Source of the DNA: Nemertoderma westbladi | Taxonomy: Eukaryota > Xenacoelomorpha > Nemertodermatida > Nemertodermatidae | Length of the DNA: 64,000 bases | Reading direction: 5' to 3' | Assembly: GCA_032718475.1 (NCBI GenBank) | Contig: JAUCBJ010002937.1 | Coordinates: forward strand, 107,001-171,000 | Shown here: positions 1-12,900 of the stretch, piece by piece | Numbering within the stretch: position 1 is the first letter of the stretch | Layout: each line of letters opens with the position of its first letter | The notes under the pieces: generated by a model | Databases searched by the model: none | Seen by the model: only the letters and a program-made list of their open reading frames with translations | Told to the model about the DNA's origin: nothing | Program-made: the position numbers and the translations under genes

Positions 1-334
1 GTCAGCCTCTGTTAAAGCCAATAAGGTCAGACTCTGTTAGAGCCAGTAAGGTCAGCCTCTGTTAGAGCCAGTAACTTCAGCCGCTTTAGAGCCAGTAAGG
101 TAAACCTCTGTTAGAGCCAGTAAGGTCAGCCTCTGTTAGAGCCAGTAAGGTAGCCACTGTTAGAGCCAGTAAGGTAGCCACTCACTGTTAGAGCCAGTAA
201 GGTCAGCCTCTGTTAGAGCCAGTAAGGTAGCCACTGTTAGAGCCAGTAAGGTCAGCCTCTGTTAGAGCCAGTAAGGTAGCCACTGTTAGAGCCAGAAAGG
301 TAGCCACTGTTAGAGCCAGTAAGGTCAGCCTCTG

Positions 335-630
335 TTAAAGCCAATAAGGTCAGACTCTGTTAGAGCCAGTAAGGTCAACCTCTGTTAGCGTCAGTAAGGT
401 CAGCCTCTGTTAGAGCCAGTAAGGTAGCCACTGTTAGAGCCAGAAAGGTAGCCACTGTTAGAGCCAGTAAGGTCAGCCTCTGTTAAAGCCAATAAAGTCA
501 GACTCTGTTAGAGCCAGTAAGGTCAACCTCTGTTAGCGTCAGTAAGGTCAGCCTCTGTTAGAGCCAGTAAGGTCAGCCTCTGTTAGAGCCAGTAACGTCA
601 GCCTCTGTTAGAGCCAGTAAGGTCAACCTC
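335..630. repeat. Array A six-unit (148-bp) higher-order repeat, first cluster
   Basis: Six consecutive units in a fixed order (ttaaagccaataa, agactctg, aacctctg with ttagcgtcag, cctctg, then two cactg units) begin at 335, and the same order starts again at 483. The first of the two cactg junctions carries the rare gccagaaagg spelling. The second copy keeps the first four units and then diverges. The spacing of 148 bp is six units, so a six-unit block was duplicated as a block. Confidence 0.8.
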
Positions 631-793
631 TGTTAGAGTCAGTATGGTCAGCCTCTGTTAGAGCCAGTAAGGTCAGCCTCTGTTAGAGCCAGTAAGGTCA
701 GCCTCTGTTAGAGCCAGTAAGGTCAGCCTCTGTTAGAGCCAGTAAGGTAGCCACTGTTAGAGCCAGTAAGGTCAGCCTCTGTTAGAGCCAGTA
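483..793. repeat. Array A 1182-bp-offset duplication, copy 1
   Basis: About 311 bp here matches 1665-1975 at an offset of 1182 bp. Shared markers are ttaaagccaataa, ttagcgtcagtaagg, agtaacgtc (591 and 1773) and the rare agtatggtc (641 and 1823), all in the same order. I noticed one difference, ccaataaagtc in copy 1 against ccaataaggtc in copy 2. The match ends where copy 1 has gtaacgtcag and copy 2 has gtaaggtcag. Confidence 0.82.
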
Positions 794-967
794 ACGTCAG
801 CCTCTGTTAGAGCCAGTAAGGTCAGACTCTGTTAGAGCCAGTAAGGTCAGCCTCTGTTAGAGCCAGTAAGGTAGCCACTGTTAGAGCCAGTAAGGTAGCC
901 ACTGTTAGAGCCAGTAAGGTCAGCCTCTGTTAGAGTCAGTAAGGTAGCCTCTGTTAGAGCCAGTAAG

Positions 968-1390
968 GTAGCCCTGTTAGAGCCAGTAAGGTAGCCACTG
1001 TTAGAGCCAGTAAGGTCAGCCTCTGTTAGAGCCAGTAACGTCAGCCTCTGTTAGAGCCAATAAGGTCAGACTCTGTTAGAGCCAGTAAGGTCAGCCTCTG
1101 TTAGAGCCAATAAGGTAGCCACTGTTAGAGCCAGTAAGGTCAACTCTGTTAGAGTCAGTAAGGTCAGCCTCTGTTAGAGCCAGTAAGGTCAGCCTCTGTT
1201 AGAGCCAGTAACGTCAGCCTCTGTTAGAGCCAGTAAGGTGGCCACTGTTAGATTCAGTAAGGTAGCCACTGTTAGAGCCAGTAAGGTCAGCCTCTGTTAG
1301 AGCCAGTAAGGTAGCCACTGTTAGAGCCAGTAAGGTAGCCACTGTTAGAGCCAGTAACGTCAGCCTCTGTTAAAGCCAATAAGGTCAGAC
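968..1390. repeat. Array A ~1303-bp-offset duplication, copy 1
   Basis: A shortened unit gtagccctg at 968 recurs at 2271 (offset 1303). The unusual gtggccactg unit at 1238 recurs at 2542, and ttaaagccaataa at 1370 recurs at 2674 (offset 1304). Between these anchors the order of unit types is largely the same, with scattered substitutions: gattcag here against gagtcag there, and caactctg at about 1140 against cagcctctg. This copy is older or more diverged than the 1182-bp pair. Confidence 0.72.
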
Positions 1391-1812
1391 TCTGTTAGAG
1401 CCAGTAAGGTCAACCTCTGTTAGCGTCAGTAACGTCAGCCTCTGTAGAGCCAGTAAGGTAGCCACTGTTAGAGCCAGAAAGGTAGCCACTGTTAGAGCCA
1501 GTAAGGTCAGCCTCTGTTAAAGCCAATAAGGTCAGACTCTGTTAGAGCCAGTAAGGTCAACCTCTGTTAGCGTCAGTAACGTCAGCCTCTGTTAGAGCCA
1601 GTAAGGTAGCCACTGTTAGAGCCAGTAAGGTAGCCACTGTTAGAGCCAGTAAGGTCAGCCTCTGTTAAAGCCAATAAGGTCAGACTCTGTTAGAGCCAGT
1701 AAGGTCAACCTCTGTTAGCGTCAGTAAGGTCAGCCTCTGTTAGAGCCAGTAAGGTCAGCCTCTGTTAGAGCCAGTAACGTCAGCCTCTGTTAGAGCCAGT
1801 AAGGTCAACCTC
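1370..1812. repeat. Array A six-unit (147/148-bp) higher-order repeat, second cluster
   Basis: The same ordered six-unit block seen at 335 starts at 1370, 1517 and 1665. The first interval is 147 bp because one t is missing (cctctgtagagcc), and the second is 148 bp. The copy beginning at 1370 keeps the gccagaaagg spelling of the 335 copy. That spelling is rare enough to mark the blocks as related by descent. Single ttaaagccaataa markers also lie at 12, 2674 and 3783 without the full block. Confidence 0.78.
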
Positions 1813-1975
1813 TGTTAGAGTCAGTATGGTCAGCCTCTGTTAGAGCCAGTAAGGTCAGCCTCTGTTAGAGCCAGTAAGGTCAGCCTCTGTTAGAGCCAGT
1901 AAGGTCAGCCTCTGTTAGAGCCAGTAAGGTAGCCACTGTTAGAGCCAGTAAGGTCAGCCTCTGTTAGAGCCAGTA
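1665..1975. repeat. Array A 1182-bp-offset duplication, copy 2
   Basis: This is the partner of 483-793, with the same order of diagnostic units and a near-identical sequence. It overlaps the third start of the 148-bp higher-order block, so the larger duplication carried the smaller block with it. That makes array A nested at three scales: 24/25 bp, 148 bp and about 1.2 kb. Confidence 0.82.
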
Positions 1976-2270
1976 AGGTCAGCCTCTGTTAGAGCCAATA
2001 AGGTCAGACTCTGTAGAGCCAGTAAGGTCAGCCTCTGTTAGAGCCAGTAAGGTAGCCACTGTTAGAGCCAGTAAGGTAGCCACTGTTAGAGCCAGTAAGG
2101 TAGCCACTGTTAGAGCCAGTAAGGTCAGCCACTGTTAGAGCCAGTAAGGTAGCCACTGTTAGAGCCAGTAAGGTAGCCACTGTTAGAGCCAGTAAGGTCA
2201 GCCTCTGTTAGAGCCAGTAAGGTCAGCCCCTGTTAGAGCCAGTAAGGTAGCCTCTGTTAGAGCCAGTAAG

Positions 2271-2694
2271 GTAGCCCTGTTAGAGCCAGTAAGGTAGCCA
2301 CTGTTAGAGCCAGTAAGGTCAGCCTCTGTTAGAGCCAGTAACGTCAGCCTCTGTTAGAGCCAATAAGGTCAGACTCTGTTAGAGCCAGTAAGGTCAGCCT
2401 CTGTTAGAGCCAGTAAGGTAGCCACTGTTAGAGCCAGTAAGGTCAGCCTCTGTTAGAGCCAGTAAGGTCAGCCTCTGTTAGAGCCAGTAAGGTCAGCCTC
2501 TGTTAGAGCCAGTAACGTCAGCCTCTGTTAGAGCCAGTAAGGTGGCCACTGTTAGAGTCAGTAAGGTAGCCACTGTTAGAGCCAGTAAGGTCAGCCTCTG
2601 TTAGAGCCAGTAAGGTAGCCACTGTTAGAGCCAGTAAGGTAGCCACTGTTAGAGCCAGTAACGTCAGCCTCTGTTAAAGCCAATAAGGTCAGAC
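2271..2694. repeat. Array A ~1303-bp-offset duplication, copy 2
   Basis: This is the partner of 968-1390. The anchors are gtagccctg (2271), gtggccactg (2542) and ttaaagccaataa (2674). The 1-bp change in offset across the block shows at least one small indel since the duplication. Confidence 0.72.
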
Positions 2695-3895
2695 TCTGTT
2701 AGAGCCAGTAAGGTCAGCCTCTGTTAGAGCCAGTAAGGTAGCCACTGTTAGAGCCAGTAAGGTAGCCTCTGTTAGAGCCAGTAAAGTCAGCCTCTGTTAG
2801 AGCCAATAAGGTCAGACTCTGTTAGAGCCAGTAAGGTCAGCCTCTGTTAGAGCCAGTAAGGTCAACCTCTGTTAGAGCCAGTAAGGTCAGCCTCTGTTAG
2901 AGCCAGTAAGGTAGCCACTGTTAGAGCCAGTAAGGTAGCCTCTGTTAGAGCCAGTAAGGTCAGCCTCTGTTAGAGCCAATAAGGTCAGACTCTGTTAGAG
3001 CCAGTAAGGTCAGCCTCTGTTAGAGCCAGTAAGGTCAGCCTCTGTTAGAGCCAGTAAGGTCAGCCTCTGTTAGAGCCAGTAAGGTAGCCACTGTTAGAGC
3101 CAATAAGGTAGCCACTGTTAGAGCCAGTAAGGTCAGCCTCTGTTAGAGCCAGTAAGGTAGCCACTGTTAGAGCCAGTAAGGTAGCCACTGTTAGAGCCAG
3201 TAAGGTCAGCCTCTGTTAGCGCCAGTAAGGTAGCTACTGTTAGAGCCAGTAAGGTAGCCACTCACTTTTTGAGCCAGTAAGGTAGCCTCTGTTAGAGCCA
3301 GTAAGGTAGCCTCTGTTAGAGCCAGTAAGGTAGCCTCTGTTAGAGCCAGTAAGGTAGCCACTGTTAGAGCCAGTAAGGTCAACCTCTGTTAGAGTCAGTA
3401 TGGTCAGCCTCTGTTAGAGCCAGTAAGGTCAGCCTCTGTTAGAGTCAGTAAGGTCAGCCTCTGTTAGAGCCAGTAACGTCAGCCTCTGTTAGAGCGGTAA
3501 GGTAGCCTCTGTTAGAGCCAGTAAGGTCAGCCTCTGTTAGAGCCAGTAAGGTCAGCCTCTGTTAGAGCCAGTAAGGTAGCCACTGTTAGAGCCACTAAGG
3601 TCAGCCTCTGTTAGAACCAGTAAGGTAGCCTCTGTTAGAGCCAGTAAGGTAGCCACTGTTAGAGCCAGTAACGTCAGCCTCTGTTAGAGCCAGTAAGGTC
3701 AGCCTCTGTTAGAGCCAGTAAGGTAGCCACTGTTAGAGCCAGTAAGGTCAGCCTCTGTTAGAGCCAGTATCGTCAGCCTCTGTTAAAGCCAATAAGGTCA
3801 GACTCTGTTAGAGCCAGTAAGGTCAATCTCTGTTAGAGTCAGTAAGGTCAGCCTCTGTTAGAGCCAGTAAGGTCAGCCTCTGTTAGAGCCAGTAA

Positions 3896-3916
3896 GGTAG
3901 ACACTGTTATTCAATA
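3896..3916. other. Direct junction between arrays A and B
   Basis: The last A unit reads ggtagacactgtta and runs straight into ttcaatacaatgac of array B, with no linker. The two sequences share ta at 3908-3909 (A has ctgtta, B has cggta), so the breakpoint has a 2-bp microhomology. The last A unit carries an a where neighbours have c (gtagac). The first B unit is truncated and lacks its first eight or so bases (catatcgg). This looks like end joining or template switching between two satellites. A misassembly joining two repeat contigs would look the same. Confidence 0.85.
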
Positions 3917-6900
3917 CAATGACATGGGGACCCTTTCTGTGCATATCGGTATTCAATACAATGACATGGGGACCCTTTCTGTCCCAAACATATCGGTATT
4001 CAATACAATGACATGGGGACCCTTTCTGTGCATATCGGTATTCAATACAATGACATGGGGACCCTTTCTGTCCCAAACATATCGGTATTCAATACAATGA
4101 CATGGGGACCCTTTCTGTCCCAAACATATCGGTATTCAATACAATGACATGGGGACCCTTTCTGTCCCAAACATATCGGTATTCAATACAATGACATGGG
4201 GACCCTTTCTGTCCCAAACATATCGGTATTCAATACAATGACATGGGGACCCTTTCTGTCCCAAACATATCGGTATTCAATACAATGACATGGGGACCCT
4301 TTCTGTCCCAAACATATCGGTATTCAATACAATGACATGGGGACCCTTTCTGTCCCAAACATATCGGTATTCAATACAATGACATGGGGACCCTTTCTGT
4401 GCATATCGGTATTCAATACAATGACATGGGGACCCTTTCTGTGCATATCGGTATTCAATACAATGACATGGGGACCCTTTCTGTGCATATCGGTATTCAA
4501 TACAATGACATGGGGACCCTTTCTGTGCATATCGGTATTCAATACAATGACATGGGGACCCTTTCTGTGCATATCGGTATTCAATACAATGACATGGGGA
4601 CCCTTTCTGTCCCAACATATCGGTATTCAATACAATGACATGGGGACCCTTTCTGTCCCAAACATATCGGTATTCAATACAATGACATGGGGACCCTTTC
4701 TGTCCCAAACATATCGGTATTCAATACAATGACATGGGGACCCTTTCTGTGCATATCGGTATTCAATACAATGACATGGGGACCCTTTCTGTGCATATCG
4801 GTATTCAATACAATGACATGGGGACCCTTTCTGTGCATATCGGTATTCAATACAATGACATGGGGACCCTTTCTGTGCATATCGGTATTCAATACAATGA
4901 CATGGGGACCCTTTCTGTGCATATCGGTATTCAATACAATGACATGGGGACCCTTTCTGTCCCAAACATATCGGTATTCAATACAATGACATGGGGACCC
5001 TTTCTGTCCCAAACATATCGGTATTCAATACAATGACATGGGGACCCTTTCTGTCCCAAACATATCGGTATTCAATACAATGACATGGGGACCCTTTCTG
5101 TCCCAAACATATCGGTATTCAATACAATGACATGGGGACCCTTTCTGTCCCAAACATATCGGTATTCAATACAATGACATGGGGACCCTTTCTGTGCATA
5201 TCGGTATTCAATACAATGACATGGGGACCCTTTCTGTCCCAACATATCGGTATTCAATACAATGACATGGGGACCCTTTCTGTGCATATCGGTATTCAAT
5301 ACAATGACATGGGGACCCTTTCTGTGCATATCGGTATTCAATACAATGACATGGGGACCCTTTCTGTGCATATCGGTATTCAATACAATGACATGGGGAC
5401 CCTTTCTGTGCATATCGGTATTCAATACAATGACATGGGGACCCTTTCTGTGCATATCGGTATTCAATACAATGACATGGGGACCCTTTCTGTGCATATC
5501 GGTATTCAATACAATGACATGGGGACCCTTTCTGTGCATATCGGTATTCAATACAATGACATGGGGACCCTTTCTGTGCATATCGGTATTCAATACAATG
5601 ACATGGGGACCCTTTCTGTCCCAAACATATCGGTATTCAATACAATGACATGGGGACCCTTTCTGTCCCAAACATATCGGTATTCAATACAATGACATGG
5701 GGACCCTTTCTGTGCATATCGGTATTCAATACAATGACATGGGGACCCTTTCTGTGCATATCGGTATTCAATACAATGACATGGGGACCCTTTCTGTCCC
5801 AAACATATCGGTATTCAATACAATGACATGGGGACCCTTTCTGTCCCAAACATATCGGTATTCAATACAATGACATGGGGACCCTTTCTGTCCCAAACAT
5901 ATCGGTATTCAATACAATGACATGGGGACCCTTTCTGTCCCAAACATATCGGTATTCAATACAATGACATGGGGACCCTTTCTGTCCCAAACATATCGGT
6001 ATTCAATACAATGACATGGGGACCCTTTCTGTGCATATCGGTATTCAATACAATGACATGGGGACCCTTTCTGTGCATATCGGTATTCAATACAATGACA
6101 TGGGGACCCTTTCTGTGCATATCGGTATTCAATACAATGACATGGGGACCCTTTCTGTGCATATCGGTATTCAATACAATGACATGGGGACCCTTTCTGT
6201 GCATATCGGTATTCAATACAATGACATGGGGACCCTTTCTGTCCCAAACATATCGGTATTCAATACAATGACATGGGGACCCTTTCTGTCCCAAACATAT
6301 CGGTATTCAATACAATGACATGGGGACCCTTTCTGTGCATATCGGTATTCAATACAATGACATGGGGACCCTTTCTGTCCCAAACATATCGGTATTCAAT
6401 ACAATGACATGGGGACCCTTTCTGTCCCAAACATATCGGTATTCAATACAATGACATGGGGACCCTTTCTGTGCATATCGGTATTCAATACAATGACATG
6501 GGGACCCTTTCTGTCCCAAACATATCGGTATTCAATACAATGACATGGGGACCCTTTCTGTCCCAAACATATCGGTATTCAATACAATGACATGGGGACC
6601 CTTTCTGTGCATATCGGTATTCAATACAATGACATGGGGACCCTTTCTGTCCCAAACATATCGGTATTCAATACAATGACATGGGGACCCTTTCTGTGCA
6701 TATCGGTATTCAATACAATGACATGGGGACCCTTTCTGTGCATATCGGTATTCAATACAATGACATGGGGACCCTTTCTGTCCCAAACATATCGGTATTC
6801 AATACAATGACATGGGGACCCTTTCTGTCCCAAACATATCGGTATTCAATACAATGACATGGGGACCCTTTCTGTCCCAAACATATCGGTATTCAATACA

Positions 6901-9900
6901 ATGACATGGGGACCCTTTCTGTGCATATCGGTATTCAATACAATGACATGGGGACCCTTTCTGTGCATATCGGTATTCAATACAATGACATGGGGACCCT
7001 TTCTGTGCATATCGGTATTCAATACAATGACATGGGGACCCTTTCTGTGCATATCGGTATTCAATACAATGACATGGGGACCCTTTCTGTGCATATCGGT
7101 ATTCAATACAATGACATGGGGACCCTTTCTGTGCATATCGGTATTCAATACAATGACATGGGGACCCTTTCTGTGCATATCGGTATTCAATACAATGACA
7201 TGGGGACCCTTTCTGTGCATATCGGTATTCAATACAATGACATGGGGACCCTTTCTGTGCATATCGGTATTCAATACAATGACATGGGGACCCTTTCTGT
7301 CCCAAACATATCGGTATTCAATACAATGACATGGGGACCCTTTCTGTCCCAAACATATCGGTATTCAATACAATGACATGGGGACCCTTTCTGTCCCAAA
7401 CATATCGGTATTCAATACAATGACATGGGGACCCTTTCTGTCCCAAACATATCGGTATTCAATACAATGACATGGGGACCCTTTCTGTGCATATCGGTAT
7501 TCAATACAATGACATGGGGACCCTTTCTGTCCCAAACATATCGGTATTCAATACAATGACATGGGGACCCTTTCTGTCCCAAACATATCGGTATTCAATA
7601 CAATGACATGGGGACCCTTTCTGTGCATATCGGTATTCAATACAATGACATGGGGACCCTTTCTGTGCATATCGGTATTCAATACAATGACATGGGGACC
7701 CTTTCTGTGCATATCGGTATTCAATACAATGACATGGGGACCCTTTCTGTGCATATCGGTATTCAATACAATGACATGGGGACCCTTTCTGTGCATATCG
7801 GTATTCAATACAATGACATGGGGACCCTTTCTGTGCATATCGGTATTCAATACAATGACATGGGGACCCTTTCTGTCCCAAACATATCGGTATTCAATAC
7901 AATGACATGGGGACCCTTTCTGTCCCAAACATATCGGTATTCAATACAATGACATGGGGACCCTTTCTGTGCATATCGGTATTCAATACAATGACATGGG
8001 GACCCTTTCTGTGCATATCGGTATTCAATACAATGACATGGGGACCCTTTCTGTGCATATCGGTATTCAATACAATGACATGGGGACCCTTTCTGTCCCA
8101 AACATATCGGTATTCAATACAATGACATGGGGACCCTTTCTGTGCATATCGGTATTCAATACAATGACATGGGGACCCTTTCTGTCCCAAACATATCGGT
8201 ATTCAATACAATGACATGGGGACCCTTTCTGTGCATATCGGTATTCAATACAATGACATGGGGACCCTTTCTGTCCCAAACATATCGGTATTCAATACAA
8301 TGACATGGGGACCCTTTCTGTGCATATCGGTATTCAATACAATGACATGGGGACCCTTTCTGTCCCAAACATATCGGTATTCAATACAATGACATGGGGA
8401 CCCTTTCTGTGCATATCGGTATTCAATACAATGACATGGGGACCCTTTCTGTGCATATCGGTATTCAATACAATGACATGGGGACCCTTTCTGTGCATAT
8501 CGGTATTCAATACAATGACATGGGGACCCTTTCTGTGCATATCGGTATTCAATACAATGACATGGGGACCCTTTCTGTGCATATCGGTATTCAATACAAT
8601 GACATGGGGACCCTTTCTGTCCCAAACATATCGGTATTCAATACAATGACATGGGGACCCTTTCTGTCCCAAACATATCGGTATTCAATACAATGACATG
8701 GGGACCCTTTCTGTCCCAAACATATCGGTATTCAATACAATGACATGGGGACCCTTTCTGTGCATATCGGTATTCAATACAATGACATGGGGACCCTTTC
8801 TGTGCATATCGGTATTCAATACAATGACATGGGGACCCTTTCTGTGCATATCGGTATTCAATACAATGACATGGGGACCCTTTCTGTGCATATCGGTATT
8901 CAATACAATGACATGGGGACCCTTTCTGTCCCAAACATATCGGTATTCAATACAATGACATGGGGACCCTTTCTGTCCAACATATCGGTATTCAATACAA
9001 TGACATGGGGACCCTTTCTGTCCCAAACATATCGGTATTCAATACAATGACATGGGGACCCTTTCTGTCCCAAACATATCGGTATTCAATACAATGACAT
9101 GGGGACCCTTTCTGTCCCGAACATATCGGTATTCAATACAATGACATGGGGACCCTTTCTGTCCCGACATATCGGTATTCAATACAATGACATGGGGACC
9201 CTTTCTGTGCATATCGGTATTCAATACAATGACATGGGGACCCTTTCTGTCCCAAACATATCGGTATTCAATACAATGACATGGGGACCCTTTCTGTCCC
9301 AAACATATCGGTATTCAATACAATGACATGGGGACCCTTTCTGTGCATATCGGTATTCAATACAATGACATGGGGACCCTTTCTGTCCCAAACATATCGG
9401 TATTCAATACAATGACATGGGGACCCTTTCTGTCCCAAACATATCGGTATTCAATACAATGACATGGGGACCCTTTCTGTCCCAAACATATCGGTATTCA
9501 ATACAATGACATGGGGACCCTTTCTGTGCATATCGGTATTCAATACAATGACATGGGGACCCTTTCTGTCCCAAACATATCGGTATTCAATACAATGACA
9601 TGGGGACCCTTTCTGTCCCAAACATATCGGTATTCAATACAATGACATGGGGACCCTTTCTGTCCCAAACATATCGGTATTCAATACAATGACATGGGGA
9701 CCCTTTCTGTGCATATCGGTATTCAATACAATGACATGGGGACCCTTTCTGTGCATATCGGTATTCAATACAATGACATGGGGACCCTTTCTGTGCATAT
9801 CGGTATTCAATACAATGACATGGGGACCCTTTCTGTCCCAAACATATCGGTATTCAATACAATGACATGGGGACCCTTTCTGTCCCAACATATCGGTATT

Positions 9901-12900
9901 CAATACAATGACATGGGGACCCTTTCTGTGCATATCGGTATTCAATACAATGACATGGGGACCCTTTCTGTGCATATCGGTATTCAATACAATGACATGG
10001 GGACCCTTTCTGTCCCAAACATATCGGTATTCAATACAATGACATGGGGACCCTTTCTGTCCCAAACATATCGGTATTCAATACAATGACATGGGGACCC
10101 TTTCTGTGCATATCGGTATTCAATACAATGACATGGGGACCCTTTCTGTGCATATCGGTATTCAATACAATGACATGGGGACCCTTTCTGTGCATATCGG
10201 TATTCAATACAATGACATGGGGACCCTTTCTGTGCATATCGGTATTCAATACAATGACATGGGGACCCTTTCTGTGCATATCGGTATTCAATACAATGAC
10301 ATGGGGACCCTTTCTGTCCCAAACATATCGGTATTCAATACAATGACATGGGGACCCTTTCTGTCCCAAACATATCGGTATTCAATACAATGACATGGGG
10401 ACCCTTTCTGTCCCAAACATATCGGTATTCAATACAATGACATGGGGACCCTTTCTGTCCCAAACATATCGGTATTCAATACAATGACATGGGGACCCTT
10501 TCTGTGCATATCGGTATTCAATACAATGACATGGGGACCCTTTCTGTGCATATCGGTATTCAATACAATGACATGGGGACCCTTTCTGTGCATATCGGTA
10601 TTCAATACAATGACATGGGGACCCTTTCTGTGCATATCGGTATTCAATACAATGACATGGGGACCCTTTCTGTCCCAAACATATCGGTATTCAATACAAT
10701 GACATGGGGACCCTTTCTGTGCATATCGGTATTCAATACAATGACATGGGGACCCTTTCTGTGCATATCGGTATTCAATACAATGACATGGGGACCCTTT
10801 CTGTGCATATCGGTATTCAATACAATGACATGGGGACCCTTTCTGTGCATATCGGTATTCAATACAATGACATGGGGACCCTTTCTGTCCCAAACATATC
10901 GGTATTCAATACAATGACATGGGGACCCTTTCTGTCCCAAACATATCGGTATTCAATACAATGACATGGGGACCCTTTCTGTGCATATCGGTATTCAATA
11001 CAATGACATGGGGACCCTTTCTGTGCATATCGGTATTCAATACAATGACATGGGGACCCTTTCTGTGCATATCGGTATTCAATACAATGACATGGGGACC
11101 CTTTCTGTCCCAAACATATCGGTATTCAATACAATGACATGGGGACCCTTTCTGTGCATATCGGTATTCAATACAATGACATGGGGACCCTTTCTGTGCA
11201 TATCGGTATTCAATACAATGACATGGGGACCCTTTCTGTGCATATCGGTATTCAATACAATGACATGGGGACCCTTTCTGTGCATATCGGTATTCAATAC
11301 AATGACATGGGGACCCTTTCTGTCCAAACATATCGGTATTCAATACAATGACATGGGGACCCTTTCTGTGCATATCGGTATTCAATACAATGACATGGGG
11401 ACCCTTTCTGTGCATATCGGTATTCAATACAATGACATGGGGACCCTTTCTGTGCATATCGGTATTCAATACAATGACATGGGGACCCTTTCTGTCCCAA
11501 ACATATCGGTATTCAATACAATGACATGGGGACCCTTTCTGTCCCAAACATATCGGTATTCAATACAATGACATGGGGACCCTTTCTGTGCATATCGGTA
11601 TTCAATACAATGACATGGGGACCCTTTCTGTCCCAAACATATCGGTATTCAATACAATGACATGGGGACCCTTTCTGTCCCAAACATATCGGTATTCAAT
11701 ACAATGACATGGGGACCCTTTCTGTGCATATCGGTATTCAATACAATGACATGGGGACCCTTTCTGTGCATATCGGTATTCAATACAATGACATGGGGAC
11801 CCTTTCTGTGCATATCGGTATTCAATACAATGACATGGGGACCCTTTCTGTCCCAAACATATCGGTATTCAATACAATGACATGGGGACCCTTTCTGTGC
11901 ATATCGGTATTCAATACAATGACATGGGGACCCTTTCTGTGCATATCGGTATTCAATACAATGACATGGGGACCCTTTCTGTGCATATCGGTATTCAATA
12001 CAATGACATGGGGACCCTTTCTGTGCATATCGGTATTCAATACAATGACATGGGGACCCTTTCTGTCCCAAACATATCGGTATTCAATACAATGACATGG
12101 GGACCCTTTCTGTCCCAAACATATCGGTATTCAATACAATGACATGGGGACCCTTTCTGTCCCAAACATATCGGTATTCAATACAATGACATGGGGACCC
12201 TTTCTGTGCATATCGGTATTCAATACAATGACATGGGGACCCTTTCTGTGCATATCGGTATTCAATACAATGACATGGGGACCCTTTCTGTGCATATCGG
12301 TATTCAATACAATGACATGGGGACCCTTTCTGTGCATATCGGTATTCAATACAATGACATGGGGACCCTTTCTGTCCCAAACATATCGGTATTCAATACA
12401 ATGACATGGGGACCCTTTCTGTGCATATCGGTATTCAATACAATGACATGGGGACCCTTTCTGTGCATATCGGTATTCAATACAATGACATGGGGACCCT
12501 TTCTGTGCATATCGGTATTCAATACAATGACATGGGGACCCTTTCTGTCCCAAACATATCGGTATTCAATACAATGACATGGGGACCCTTTCTGTGCATA
12601 TCGGTATTCAATACAATGACATGGGGACCCTTTCTGTGCATATCGGTATTCAATACAATGACATGGGGACCCTTTCTGTGCATATCGGTATTCAATACAA
12701 TGACATGGGGACCCTTTCTGTCCCAAACATATCGGTATTCAATACAATGACATGGGGACCCTTTCTGTGCATATCGGTATTCAATACAATGACATGGGGA
12801 CCCTTTCTGTGCATATCGGTATTCAATACAATGACATGGGGACCCTTTCTGTCCCAAACATATCGGTATTCAATACAATGACATGGGGACCCTTTCTGTC

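Larger units (their letters stand above)
1..3909. repeat. Array A: 24/25-bp tandem minisatellite
   Basis: This is a head-to-tail array with no unique sequence. The 25-bp unit reads ggtcagcctctg followed by ttagagccagtaa. The 24-bp unit replaces its start with ggtagccactg or ggtagcctctg. Recurrent substitutions give agactctg, aacctctg, ttaaagccaataa, ttagcgtcagtaa, agtaacgtc and agtatgg. The units are about half G+C, and CpG occurs only in variants (aacgtc, agcgtc). The 25-bp form contains a weak CTCT-GTT-AGAG inverted repeat that the cactg form breaks. Two units carry an extra cact (near 178-190 and 3256-3275). The array continues beyond the left edge, so its size is a minimum. I estimate about 160 units. 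I see no open frame of note, no promoter-like or RNA-like element, and no similarity to array B. Its function is unknown and it may have none. Confidence 0.97.

Noticed and set aside
1-3909. Telomeric or degenerate telomere-like repeat (gttagag in array A)
   Set aside because: The unit contains gttagag once per 24/25 bp but no ttaggg-type tandem repeat, so it is an ordinary minisatellite.
3890-3930. Transposon insertion or target-site duplication at the A/B boundary
   Set aside because: There is no terminal inverted repeat, no poly-A, no duplicated target and no coding remnant. The two arrays simply abut.
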